The notes under the pieces were generated by a model that was given only the letters and a program-made list of their open reading frames with translations, was not told where the DNA came from and did not search any database. This document shows positions 32,428-41,033 of a stretch of 64,000 bases of DNA, piece after piece. How positions within the stretch are numbered: the stretch's first letter is position 1; each line of letters opens with the position of its first letter. A program made the translations under genes and the position numbers. The stretch is from Shewanella sp. VB17. Its GTDB lineage: Bacteria > Pseudomonadota > Gammaproteobacteria > Enterobacterales > Shewanellaceae. Location of the stretch: positions 1,550,001-1,614,000 of the forward strand of contig NZ_JABRVS010000001.1 in assembly GCF_013248905.1 (NCBI RefSeq). The letters run 5' to 3'.

Positions 32428-34488
32428 ATGAACTTCATTAAAAAAAGTATATTCGCATTTTTGACAATCACGCCTACTGGCGCTGCTCTGGCTACCTACG
32501 ACACTGAAGAAATAGAAAAGATAACAGTCGTCGCTTCTAAAGAGCCTATGCTCGAGAGCATTAAACTCGATGACGTTGAGAATAAGGCTGCTGGGGATCT
32601 TGGTGAACAACTCAGAGAGATTAATGGTGTGTCTTCAGGGCGACAAGGTGGCAAAGGTTTTTCGCCTGTGATCCGTGGTCAACAGAACTCACAGTTGAAC
32701 ATACTGCTAGATGGAGGGCAAGTGAGTGGTGCTTGCCCTGCAAGCATGGACAATGCTACCAGCTATGCCATGGTAGGGTACGATAAAGTGGTGGTGATAA
32801 AGGGGAATCAATCTGTGCTTTACGGCGCAGGAGGAAGCGGTGGAACCATCTTACTAGAACGTGAGAGACCTGATTTTAGCGAGTCTGGCTTAACAGGCAC
32901 TATTGATATGACAGCGACCAGTAATACCGGTCGAAGAAAGTTATCTACCGACGTTGCAGCAGGAAATGATAGAGGGTATGTCAGAGTTTTTGGCAGTTAT
33001 GATCAGCAGCAGGACTACTATCAAGATGGTGACGGAAATGATGTCGGTGCAGGTTATGATAGTAAGAGCGGTGGAATTGTCATGGGAGTCGACTTAACCC
33101 CTGAAACCAGTGTAGAGCTTAGTTATGAGAGTGTCAGGGATGAAGATATTTTTTATTCTATTGAGCATCCAATGGACGTCCCTCAAGCAGACAGTGATAG
33201 CTGGCGAGTTAAACTTAAACAATCGATAACCGTGGGGCCTTTTCATACTCTTGAGGTTAATGCTTATCGTAGCGATGTGTATCATGTGATGGATAATTTC
33301 TCTGTACGAGATAGGCTTGACACAATATACGTGCCTGGACATGACATGCCGATGAAGGGAGTGAGTGAGTCGAATACCTCAGGAGGAAAAGTTCAGGCAA
33401 TAGCGACGCTAGGCAGTGCAGAGCTAACGATTGGGATGGAATACCTAAATAACTACAGTGATGGTGTCCATGCTATGGATCATGGGAGTGGGTTTGAGAC
33501 CAGTGCAATAGAATGGCCAGGCGTTCAGCAAGATCAATACAGCGCTTTTGGTGAAGCCGATGTGAGCCTTGATAACAAGAATAATATGAGATTTGGCTTC
33601 AGGGTTGACCGTAATTTTGTGGATGCAACTAAAGCGAATGATGTTCCAGACATGAATGTTCCGGGTTCATTTGCACTTAACCCAACTGAACTTTATAAAA
33701 AATTCTATGATTCAGATACCACTGAGGTTGACGAAACGAATATTGGAGCTGTGTTAGGTTTTACTCATCAACTTACCCATGAACAAGTGTTGAGTGCTTT
33801 CGTTACCCGATCTGTAGTGACCGCTAACGCCAATCAGCGTTTTCAGGCCAACGATATGCATGGCTATTACTGGGTAGGTAATCCTGATATTAAGCCTGAA
33901 GTGCATAAGCAGGCAGAGCTGGGTTGGCAGAAAGGAGATGAACTTAGCCAAATGGGGGTGAGTATATTTTATGACAAGGTAGATGACTATATTTTGCAAT
34001 ATAAGCAAAGTGAAAAAGTGGTGTTGCAAAAAAATGTTGATGCAACTTTGTATGGGATGGAAGCTGAATTTAGCCATTCTCTCTCTGAGAGCTGGCGTTT
34101 TAAAACATCTCTGTCTTGGACAATAGGGCGTAATGTGACCGAAGGAGGAGATCTTCCTCAGATAGCGCCACTAACCAACGTTAATACATTAGACTGGCGT
34201 AATGATGACTGGTCGGCAGGTATAAGCTGGGAGTTAGCCGCAAAGCAGGATAAAATCGATATGAACAGTGGTCTAGATGCAGGTGAGACCGCTGGCTATG
34301 GCATTGTCAATTTGTTTGCCAGTTATAAGGCCCCTCATGATCTCGTTTTTAAAGCTGGTATTAATAATCTATTTGATAAAACCTATGCACAACACTTGAA
34401 TAAGCAAGCTGACGGGTTAATTACTGAAGCTGAGCAAGTGAATGAACCTGGTCGAGAGTGTTGGGTTAACGTTAACTGGACATTTTAA
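32428..34488 (+). CDS. TonB-dependent copper receptor (OprC/NosA-like)
   Basis: 686 residues. Signal peptide to about residue 22, a TonB-box-like EKITVVAS near 30, then the plug domain and a 22-strand barrel ending in VNVNWTF with terminal Phe. The plug carries LNILLDGGQVSGACPASMDN, equivalent to the OprC segment with the CxxxM copper site: C103 and M107. A GHDMPM segment gives H303 and M305, matching the HxM half of the OprC site. OprC-type receptors import copper across the outer membrane. No periplasmic or inner-membrane copper genes are adjacent. A siderophore receptor is the alternative, but the paired motifs argue for copper. Confidence 0.85.
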   Translation: MNFIKKSIFAFLTITPTGAALATYDTEEIEKITVVASKEPMLESIKLDDVENKAAGDLGEQLREINGVSSGRQGGKGFSPVIRGQQNSQLNILLDGGQVSGACPASMDNATSYAMVGYDKVVVIKGNQSVLYGAGGSGGTILLERERPDFSESGLTGTIDMTATSNTGRRKLSTDVAAGNDRGYVRVFGSYDQQQDYYQDGDGNDVGAGYDSKSGGIVMGVDLTPETSVELSYESVRDEDIFYSIEHPMDVPQADSDSWRVKLKQSITVGPFHTLEVNAYRSDVYHVMDNFSVRDRLDTIYVPGHDMPMKGVSESNTSGGKVQAIATLGSAELTIGMEYLNNYSDGVHAMDHGSGFETSAIEWPGVQQDQYSAFGEADVSLDNKNNMRFGFRVDRNFVDATKANDVPDMNVPGSFALNPTELYKKFYDSDTTEVDETNIGAVLGFTHQLTHEQVLSAFVTRSVVTANANQRFQANDMHGYYWVGNPDIKPEVHKQAELGWQKGDELSQMGVSIFYDKVDDYILQYKQSEKVVLQKNVDATLYGMEAEFSHSLSESWRFKTSLSWTIGRNVTEGGDLPQIAPLTNVNTLDWRNDDWSAGISWELAAKQDKIDMNSGLDAGETAGYGIVNLFASYKAPHDLVFKAGINNLFDKTYAQHLNKQADGLITEAEQVNEPGRECWVNVNWTF

Positions 34489-34501
34489 GATGTGTTGTTA
34501 G

Positions 34502-34539
34502 AAAAAATAAAGGACGCTAAAAGCGTCCTTTATTTTTTC
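34502..34539. terminator. Bidirectional terminator between the receptor gene and hemL
   Basis: AAATAAAGGACGCT / AGCGTCCTTTATTT perfect stem with A and T runs, between convergent genes. Confidence 0.9.
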
Positions 34540-34563
34540 TATATTAGCGTGAAGTGATGCTAT

Positions 34564-35850
34564 TTATGTCGCCATTTTAGCAAATACGCGTTCAGCAGCA
34601 GCCAATGTCTCTTCTATTTCTTGTTCACCATGAGCCATGGAAAGAAAACCTGCTTCATAGGCGCTAGGGGCTAAGTAAATGCCTTCTTCTAGCATGTAGT
34701 GATAAAAAACAGGAAATTTGTCAGCATCACATTGAGTGACTTGCTCAAAGCGAGTTATTTTTTCTTCTTCAGTGAAGAATAAACCGAACATACCACCTAC
34801 ATAGTTGATGGCCATTGGAATGCCATGTTTGTTCGCAGCGGCCTTAAATCCTTCAGCAATGCGCTGAGTTTTAGCGGCGAGCTCTTCATACAAGCCTTCA
34901 CTGCCTAGCGCCTCCATTTGAGCAAGGCCTGCCGACATGGCAATAGGGTTACCTGATAATGTCCCTGCTTGATAAACTGGACCGGTAGGCGCGATAAACT
35001 GCATTACATCCTTACGACCACCGAACGCGCCCACAGGCATACCACCGCCGATCACTTTGCCTAGTGTGGTCAGATCCGGTGTTATGCCGTAGTAACCTTG
35101 AGCGCCGCTTGATGACACGCGAAACCCTGTCATCACTTCATCGAGAATTAATAAAGCCCCGTATTGATCGCAGATGGCACGCAGTCCCTCAAGGAAACCT
35201 GCAATAGGAGGGATACAGTTCATGTTGCCGGCAACGGGTTCAACAATAATACACGATATCGCTTGTGGGTATTGTTCGAACAATGACTGTACTGAGCTAA
35301 GGTCGTTATATACTGCTGTGAGTGTGTGCTTAGCGAAATCTTCAGGAATACCAGGAGAGCTTGGTTGACCTAAGGTCAGCGCCCCAGAACCTGCTTTAAC
35401 TAATAAGCAATCGGCATGTCCATGGTAACAACCTTCAAATTTTAGGATTTTGTCACGGTTAGTGAAGCCGCGAGCGAGACGAATGGCACTCATGGTTGCT
35501 TCTGTTCCTGAGCTCACCATGCGGACTTGTTCTATTGAAGGCACCATCTCGATGACTTTTTCTGCCATGTTAATTTCAAGTTCGGTTGGTGCACCAAAGG
35601 AAAGGCCATTTTCAACAGCGTCTAATACCGCTTGGCGGATCTTAGGGTGGTTATGGCCTAAGATCATCGGTCCCCAAGAGCCCACATAGTCAATGTAAGC
35701 GTTGCCATCAGCATCATAGATATAAGCGCCATCGGCTTTATGGATAAAGCGCGGTGAGCCACCGACGCCGTTAAAAGCACGTACTGGTGAATTAACCCCA
35801 CCAGGAATAGTTTCTTTAGCCTGTTCAAATAGTTCGTCAGAGCGAGTCAT
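34564..35850 (-). CDS. hemL: Glutamate-1-semialdehyde 2,1-aminomutase
   Basis: 428 residues from MTRSDELFEQAKETIPGGVNSP; AAAGGA lies 6 bp before this ATG, and an ATG two codons upstream is less well placed. Class III aminotransferase fold: SSGTEATMSAIRLARG, LILDEVMTGFR, and the PLP lysine in TTLGKVIGGGMPVGA. It converts glutamate-1-semialdehyde to 5-aminolevulinate for haem. It lies 17 bp downstream of pyrB and is probably co-transcribed with it. Confidence 0.97.
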   Translation of the reverse strand: MTRSDELFEQAKETIPGGVNSPVRAFNGVGGSPRFIHKADGAYIYDADGNAYIDYVGSWGPMILGHNHPKIRQAVLDAVENGLSFGAPTELEINMAEKVIEMVPSIEQVRMVSSGTEATMSAIRLARGFTNRDKILKFEGCYHGHADCLLVKAGSGALTLGQPSSPGIPEDFAKHTLTAVYNDLSSVQSLFEQYPQAISCIIVEPVAGNMNCIPPIAGFLEGLRAICDQYGALLILDEVMTGFRVSSSGAQGYYGITPDLTTLGKVIGGGMPVGAFGGRKDVMQFIAPTGPVYQAGTLSGNPIAMSAGLAQMEALGSEGLYEELAAKTQRIAEGFKAAANKHGIPMAINYVGGMFGLFFTEEEKITRFEQVTQCDADKFPVFYHYMLEEGIYLAPSAYEAGFLSMAHGEQEIEETLAAAERVFAKMAT

Positions 35851-35867
35851 TATCAATCCTTTAAAAA

Positions 35868-36899
35868 TCAGTTGCCGGATAAGAGATCGGCTTTTCGTGA
35901 ATACCAGTTAACCGGACACTCGTATTTTTGTAGTTGTGTGTCAACTCCCAATGTTAGCGCAAATAGTGCCATTCGAATAAGCAGTCCATTATCAGCTTGT
36001 CTAAAGATAGCGAGGTTGGGGTGACTGTTAAGGTCATTGTCTAACTCATTGGCTTGCTCACGTGAGTCTCTTGGCAATGGGTGCATGATCACTGTGTTTG
36101 ATTTGCAATTTTGTGTGTAAATACTGCGGTTAAGCCGGAACTTGCCACGGTATTTATTTGCTTCTTCCTGTGAAGGAAAGCGCTCTTCTTGAATGCGGGT
36201 AAGATAGAGTATATCGGCTTTATCTAGGTTGCCTTCAAGTTGATCAGTAATGGTAATGTTATGGCCAGCATTTTCGATGTCGCTGAGCACATAATCAGGC
36301 ATCGCCAATTCTTTTGGTGACACCAAGGTGAAGCTGACATTTTTATGCATACACAGTAGGCGAGAAAGAGAGTGCACTGTGCGGCCAAATTTAAGATCGC
36401 CCACCATGGCAATATGCATACCACTGATATGTTTATCTTGGGTGGCCAGTTCTTTTTGTATGGTAAAGAGATCCAATAGGGCTTGAGTTGGATGTTCGTT
36501 AGACCCATCACCACCGTTAATCACTGGAACACGGCTACCCTGTGAAAATTCTTCAATTGAAAAAGCCTGTGGATGCCGCATGGCAATAACATCAGAGTAA
36601 CTGGAAAGCACACGGGCAGTGTCGTAGAGAGATTCACCCTTTGACAGTGACGATGACGCCATGCCGACAGTTTCATTTACTTTACCGCCAAGCAGGCTAA
36701 ATGCACAACCGAAGCTGATGCGAGTTCGTGTGCTAGGCTCGAAAAAAAGATTACCTAAAATAGCGCCTTCTAGGACAGTGGTGCGTTTCTGTCTTAGTGC
36801 ATAAGGCGTCATACGAGTAGCAACATTGAATATTTGTTGAACGGCATCCAAATTAAGCTGGTTTACCGAGAGAATATGCGATCCTTGAAACTGAGTCAT
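35868..36899 (-). CDS. pyrB: Aspartate carbamoyltransferase catalytic chain
   Basis: 343 residues. Carbamoyl-phosphate loop FFEPSTRTR, SLSKGES, the MRHPQ segment, GDGSNEHPTQALLDL and a HPLPRDSRE motif near the C-terminus place it in the ATCase catalytic family. It is longer than E. coli PyrB (311), and no pyrI regulatory gene is beside it. It makes carbamoyl-aspartate in pyrimidine synthesis. First of the pyrB-hemL pair, which links two unrelated pathways in one transcript. Confidence 0.95.
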   Translation of the reverse strand: MTQFQGSHILSVNQLNLDAVQQIFNVATRMTPYALRQKRTTVLEGAILGNLFFEPSTRTRISFGCAFSLLGGKVNETVGMASSSLSKGESLYDTARVLSSYSDVIAMRHPQAFSIEEFSQGSRVPVINGGDGSNEHPTQALLDLFTIQKELATQDKHISGMHIAMVGDLKFGRTVHSLSRLLCMHKNVSFTLVSPKELAMPDYVLSDIENAGHNITITDQLEGNLDKADILYLTRIQEERFPSQEEANKYRGKFRLNRSIYTQNCKSNTVIMHPLPRDSREQANELDNDLNSHPNLAIFRQADNGLLIRMALFALTLGVDTQLQKYECPVNWYSRKADLLSGN

Positions 36900-36965
36900 C
36901 AGCCTTTATTTCCAATTAATGGGGTGAGTTACCGGTATAAACCCGATTATCTCACCTGAAGTTAT

Positions 36966-37234
36966 CTAGGGTCTGTTTATCTTTCTAGCTTGAATTATGC
37001 TCAATTTCAATGGGTTTAGTGTAAGACGTCGGGCGATGAGGCTTAATGGGTTAAGTAAAAAGCCCGCAACACAGCAATAAAACCATTGAGATGAGCCCTA
37101 GGGCAAGGTTTGTTGACCCTTTCTACTGCGTTGTCACTTGTTGGTGTAGAATAACTAGACTACACAAGTTCTGCCTTGTATAAAAGGTCAACAACTCCTT
37201 GCAAAAACAACCATGAAAGATAAACAGACCCTAG
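36966..37234. mobile_element. MITE-like element with perfect 20-bp terminal inverted repeats
   Basis: 269 bp bounded by CTAGGGTCTGTTTATCTTTC and its exact complement GAAAGATAAACAGACCCTAG. It has no coding capacity. Inside, GCAAGG..TGTTGACC (37103-37118) pairs with GGTCAACA..CCTTGC, and GTGTAG/CTACAC forms a nested hairpin (37145-37166). The outermost CTAG on each side may be a 4-bp target duplication of the YTAR type made by some IS5-group elements. It lies upstream of pyrB and beyond the end of the cytochrome operon. Confidence 0.7.
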
Positions 37235-37304
37235 GGTGGCTGAGGCGATACTATACTCGATTTGCTGCGGTAGTTAAATATCTGTGCTGAGGATATATAT
37301 CAAA

Positions 37305-37337
37305 TAAAAAATCCAACGTGGCTGTTGGATTTTTTAT
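37305..37337 (-). terminator. Terminator of the molybdoenzyme/cytochrome operon
   Basis: AAAAAATCCAAC / GTTGGATTTTTT stem with A and T runs, about 20 bp past the last cytochrome gene. Confidence 0.88.
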
Positions 37338-37357
37338 TGTAGGCAAAAAACGTCGCG

Positions 37358-37792
37358 CTATTTAACTAGCTTCAATGGTGCTTGTTGTGAGTAGTAGTAG
37401 GCGACATTTTTCATCTCAGCTTCCGATAACATACCTGCTTGCGCCTGCATGATGGGGTTGGTTCGAACGCCACGTTTAAACTCGATAAGTTGTTTAAACA
37501 GATAGGCTGTTTTCTGTCCCATCAAGCTGGGGTAAGTGGGCATATTGGTCAGCATGGCACTGCTGTGACAAGCGATGCATCGTGTGTTTGCTAGCGTTTC
37601 ACCTTGGGCAATATCAAACTTTTGTGTTAATAATGCCTTGTCGAGTTTAAGCTCAGAGATAGCTAAAGACTCACTAAAGGCTTGCTCTGCACTGATTGCT
37701 GCAGGCTCAGCGGCGATAGATGCAAAGGAGCATAGCAGTCCAGCGGTTAGTAGCGATCCCTTTAGGCTTAATTTTTTCTGATGGATGATCAT
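37358..37792 (-). CDS. Periplasmic monohaem cytochrome c, last gene of the operon
   Basis: 144 residues with a signal peptide (LLTAGLLCSFASIAAEPA). One haem site, CIACH, at about residue 75, with the axial methionine likely in NPIMQAQAGML, and a class I cytochrome c pattern (YLFKQLIEFKRGVR, YYYSQ). It overlaps the upstream cytochrome gene by 4 bp. It probably accepts electrons from the molybdoenzyme or passes them to a terminal oxidase or reductase. Confidence 0.9.
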   Translation of the reverse strand: MIIHQKKLSLKGSLLTAGLLCSFASIAAEPAAISAEQAFSESLAISELKLDKALLTQKFDIAQGETLANTRCIACHSSAMLTNMPTYPSLMGQKTAYLFKQLIEFKRGVRTNPIMQAQAGMLSEAEMKNVAYYYSQQAPLKLVK

Positions 37793-38172
37793 TTATGCTC
37801 CTTCTTTTCTGGCAGAGGAGGCATCTGAGAGGCTTCTAGGAATTTACGCCTAAAGATTTCCATGTCGATACCCGATTCATTATAATAAGTCTCTAGGTAG
37901 TCCAGCACTGGATCCCACGTCTCATTAAGATCCCATAAACCTTGGGTATCAATCATCCATTGGATTGTTTCTCGCCAGACCTCACGGTTGCCTAGATTCT
38001 GTGGGATAATTAAGCTGGTATGACATGCATTACATTGGTTTTTAACTATTTCCCAACCAGGAGCCATGATAAGTCCGGTGGTTTTATCTACCGGGTACTG
38101 CTGCTCGGTAGCAACGGCATTGACAGTGCTTGCCGTGAGAAGTAAGGCTAAAACATGAAGGTGTTTTTTCAT
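37789..38172 (-). CDS. Small cytochrome c, molybdoenzyme partner
   Basis: 127 residues, signal peptide (LHVLALLLTASTVNA). One CNACH haem site near residue 47, followed by NREVWRETIQWMIDTQGLW, DPVLDYLETYY and a methionine-containing tail. This matches the SorB/SoxD-like small cytochromes encoded beside sulfite dehydrogenases. The one-base junction with the molybdoenzyme gene and the 4-bp overlap downstream indicate coupled translation. Confidence 0.88.
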   Translation of the reverse strand: MKKHLHVLALLLTASTVNAVATEQQYPVDKTTGLIMAPGWEIVKNQCNACHTSLIIPQNLGNREVWRETIQWMIDTQGLWDLNETWDPVLDYLETYYNESGIDMEIFRRKFLEASQMPPLPEKKEHK

Positions 38173-39398
38173 TATACGACCCTTATAGCCACTCTATGAC
38201 AGCCGTTGAATAGATAGCCTTTTGGATTCCACTGTGGCTGCACCATAGGCTGAGCATCCCCTTTGGTGTCAGTTGCTTTAGCCCAGATTTCGTAATAGCC
38301 CGTCAATGGTAAGGTTAGACTCAGTTTCCAATGCTGCCACGCCATAGGGTTGACAGGTTTAGTTAAAGCCGCGGTTTGCCAAGTTGTGCCATAGTCATAG
38401 CTCACTTCTACTTTTGCGACCTCTCGGGTACCAGCCCAAGCATGCCCACTGACTTCCAATGATTTACCGAGCGTTAGTTCTCCGCCTGTTTGTGGTGCTG
38501 TAATAAGGGACTTAACGATCATCTCTTCGATGATCTTAAAGTCTTTATTGTCGACTTTTTCGCCCGGAGCTACAGGGTTCTTAGGTACCTGATAAGCTGG
38601 GGCCGCCATTTTAGTACCATCATGTACGCGATTACGTACGCCCATACCAGTGGCACATTTTTGTGAGACAGAGGCTGGACGTCCACCAAAGACGATACGC
38701 AGAGGGTAACCGTGCAGGTAAGGGATATCCTCTCCATTCATGGCCCAAGCTATCATGGCGTTTTCATTGACTGCCGCTTCAATAGGCACTCCGCGTGAAA
38801 CTGCAGCGCCTTTACCACTGAGATGTTTATCGGCACCATAATTTGCGGTGTAAACGGCATCACTTTTTATACCGCAGTCTGCGAGGACATCTTTAACCAG
38901 TACCCCTGTCCATTCTGCACAGTATACTGCGGTATTGCTCCACTGGTTTCCCTTAGCGTTAGGATAGAAATTTTTACGGCTGTTACCGCCACATTCGAGT
39001 ACCAGTTGCTGAGTGTGGGTCTTAAATTGACGTTTTAATTCGGCAATAGTATAGGTTTTTGAGGTTTCAATAGACTCGCCATCGACGGTGAATTCCCAAG
39101 TATCTGGATTGATATTCTCAAAGTCTGGCAGTTGACCATTCCAGCGGATAAACGCAACATCAGCAGGCGTTTTCATCGGTGCAAGCATATGTTCTGGTGG
39201 GAAAGCGTTCAGTGGATTTGAATTTAGCACGGTAAAATGTGTAGGAAGGTTTTCAACATTTGACCAAGTGACTGCTGAGACATCAAGAGGCGTGATCCCT
39301 GCTGGCCGATTTTGAGCAAAAACCCAATTAATCGGTAAGATTGCTGATACTGAAGTGGCCACAGCGCCTTTTAAAAATTTACGTCTATCGATAGTCAT
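38172..39398 (-). CDS. Sulfite-oxidase-family molybdopterin oxidoreductase (SorA/SoxC-like)
   Basis: 408 residues. An N-terminal Tat signal, DRRKFLKGAVAT, means folded export with cofactor. The Mo-pterin domain spans about 60-280; C136 in LVLECGGNSR is the likely molybdenum ligand. GRPASVSQKCATGMG is near 240. The C-terminal Mo-co dimerisation domain (about 290-408) has VSGHAWAGTREVAKVEVSYD and WNPKGYLFNGCHRV. The family oxidises sulfite (SorA) or sulfane intermediates (SoxC); no sox genes are adjacent, so sulfite dehydrogenase is the better guess, but the true substrate is unproven. It sits among three cytochromes c as electron partners. Confidence 0.9.
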   Translation of the reverse strand: MTIDRRKFLKGAVATSVSAILPINWVFAQNRPAGITPLDVSAVTWSNVENLPTHFTVLNSNPLNAFPPEHMLAPMKTPADVAFIRWNGQLPDFENINPDTWEFTVDGESIETSKTYTIAELKRQFKTHTQQLVLECGGNSRKNFYPNAKGNQWSNTAVYCAEWTGVLVKDVLADCGIKSDAVYTANYGADKHLSGKGAAVSRGVPIEAAVNENAMIAWAMNGEDIPYLHGYPLRIVFGGRPASVSQKCATGMGVRNRVHDGTKMAAPAYQVPKNPVAPGEKVDNKDFKIIEEMIVKSLITAPQTGGELTLGKSLEVSGHAWAGTREVAKVEVSYDYGTTWQTAALTKPVNPMAWQHWKLSLTLPLTGYYEIWAKATDTKGDAQPMVQPQWNPKGYLFNGCHRVAIRVV

Positions 39399-39400
39399 TC

Positions 39401-39733
39401 TTATTCTTCCTTACCGTTATGAAAGTAGCTTGCTATAGCTTCCATTTGTTCAGTACTCAGTAGTTTGGCGACTTTACTCATGGTCTTATCTTGGCGTTGG
39501 CCATTTTTAAATTGTGCTAACTGTTGCACCATATAGGCTTGATTTTGCCATTTTAGATTCGGAATAGAAGTAAACTGGCTATTTCCATCATTTCCGTGAC
39601 AGGCTTGACACATATTTAATAGGTTTTCGTCACTTGCAGCGATACTCATGCCACTGGTTATGACCATAGATAACCCTATTGAGAGGCTTATAGTCTTTGT
39701 CGTAGAAGCCTTTTTATTCTTATTTATGCCCAT
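39401..39733 (-). CDS. Small cytochrome c553-like protein, first gene of the operon
   Basis: 110 residues. The N-terminus is unusual (MGINKNKKASTTKTISLSIG) before a signal-like hydrophobic stretch ending in SIAAS. One CQACH haem site at about residue 42, an axial Met in QDKTMSKVAKLL, and a C-terminal AIASYF helix give the cytochrome c553 pattern. It is 2 bp upstream of the molybdoenzyme gene. The FNR-type palindrome lies about 70 bp before its start. Confidence 0.88.
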   Translation of the reverse strand: MGINKNKKASTTKTISLSIGLSMVITSGMSIAASDENLLNMCQACHGNDGNSQFTSIPNLKWQNQAYMVQQLAQFKNGQRQDKTMSKVAKLLSTEQMEAIASYFHNGKEE

Positions 39734-39791
39734 ATCCTTCCTTACATTTTATCTCATTTGCTAGCCTTTAAAGGCCTTTTTTTTAATCAGT

Positions 39792-39812
39792 ATTGATTTG
39801 ATTCAAATCAAT
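39792..39812 (-). promoter_or_regulatory. FNR/EtrA-type palindrome upstream of the cytochrome operon
   Basis: A perfect 21-base palindrome (arms ATTGATTTGA and TCAAATCAAT around one base). It includes TTGATTCAAATCAA (39798-39811), an exact match to the FNR/EtrA consensus TTGAT-N4-ATCAA. It is centred about 70 bp upstream of the start codon at 39733, suitable for redox control of this operon. Confidence 0.75.
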
Positions 39813-40736
39813 ACTTTTTGCTAAATTTCACTATAGATTACCACAGCAATGACGCTACCTTTAATTTCTGTTTATTGTATGTGAAAAGATATAAAAAATT
39901 ATAAAAATATAATAAAAATATAATAAAAATCATTTTAAAACAATACCTAATCTAATATTGGTGTTGAAGGCTCTCATCGACAGTTATTTAGTTAAGCCAG
40001 GATTTATAGTCATAGGTAATGTCATTGTTACTCTGAGGCCTTGTTCAGTTCAATGTACAAAAATGAATACGCTAGAAATTAAGATAAAAACGTTTCTAAT
40101 ATGGATTAGAGTATTCATTTTTATATCATTTACCTTTCAAATTCCTCATCTCATTCGAGAATATTGATGTTACTTTGCTGTCTCAACTGATGTTTTTTTG
40201 GAGCTAACAGCAAGGCCTCTCAAGTTGCATGCTGCAACATGTATCAGTATCTACAAGATGATTCAGTGGTGGCGGTTATGTACTCAAATTTAAGCGAAGA
40301 GGCATCTGTAGAAACAGATTTGTTAGGTGAGAAGTGATCCCTTAAAAATGGGCTAGGGAATTATTACTTGAAGTTAATTTAGAGGTCGCTGCGATAAGGT
40401 CGGCATGTGAACATGCCGCTAGATTATTTCTGTGTCTTAATTTGCTATTACAAAAATGCCCAAAATTAGTTTCTGTGGAGCAACTTGATGAATTTTTTCA
40501 AAGTAAACTTTCGACCTAAATTTATACATTTTTATACATATTTTCCCACAAGCTTATGCACACTCATTTTGTGTAGTCTATAGTCATGAGTTCCTGTAGA
40601 AGGTTTTGGTCTTAAGCTCACATTACAAGGTACATTGTGAGTGTTTATAAAAAATATAAGTTTCATTTATAAGTTTTTAATATCAATGGTTTAGGTTTAA
40701 TTTTAAGTGTCTATATTTATAGTGAGGAAAGGTATC
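39813..40736. other. Long intergenic region with a possible decayed gene
   Basis: About 920 bases. The 39880-39960 part is a run of A/T with repeated AATATAATAAAAAT. A 69-codon open frame at 39958 has no ribosome site or homology. A possible broken coding sequence at 40191-40519 is listed separately. The stretch directly upstream of 40737 has GTGAGGAAAGG, the ribosome site of the next gene. Confidence 0.5.
40191..40519 (+). pseudogene. Possible decayed gene split by a frameshift
   Basis: Two adjoining open segments in different frames read like one protein. The first runs to a stop at 40335 and includes QYLQDDSVVAVMYSNLSEEA. The second, about 40349-40519, reads WARELLLEVNLEVAAIRSAC, then a helical, cysteine-containing stretch ending SVEQLDEFFQSKLST. 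Neither has a convincing start. I do not recognise the family; the coding look is judged by composition only. Confidence 0.3.
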
Positions 40737-41033
40737 ATGTTTAATTCTACTATCAGCAAATTGGCAACAATATCTCTAGCAATAGCGGTATTTATGGGGA
40801 GCAGTACAAGTGCAATAGCCAATGCAGATATGCTTATTTTGACTGATTTAAACACGACGATTGAACAGAACATGGCAATACAGATGCAAGAGATGATGCA
40901 GGTGGCTCAAAGAGAACTTAGCATGTCGTTGCAGACACAACTCTCTTCTAGCATGTTTGATATGGCTGGTGTTGAACAATTTGATCAAGAGCCTGAAGAA
41001 GTTGTTATCACGAGTGCGATGGTCAAAGACTAA
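40737..41033 (+). CDS. Small methionine-rich exported protein, unknown function
   Basis: 98 residues from ATG 40737; AGGAAAGG precedes it, while an in-frame ATG at 40707 lacks a ribosome site. Signal peptide MFNSTISKLATISLAIAVFM..SAIANA, cleavage near residue 30. The mature part is helical, with eleven methionines in the full protein, including MAIQMQEMMQ and MSLQTQLSSSMFDM, and an acidic tail (EQFDQEPEEVV). Methionine clusters can bind Cu(I) or form amphipathic helices, but there is no cysteine or histidine. It is a single gene. Function unknown. Confidence 0.7.
   Translation: MFNSTISKLATISLAIAVFMGSSTSAIANADMLILTDLNTTIEQNMAIQMQEMMQVAQRELSMSLQTQLSSSMFDMAGVEQFDQEPEEVVITSAMVKD

Noticed and set aside
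39958..40167. 69-codon open frame upstream of the possible decayed gene
   Set aside because: Starts with GTG-type codon without ribosome site in an AT-rich stretch; no recognisable similarity.
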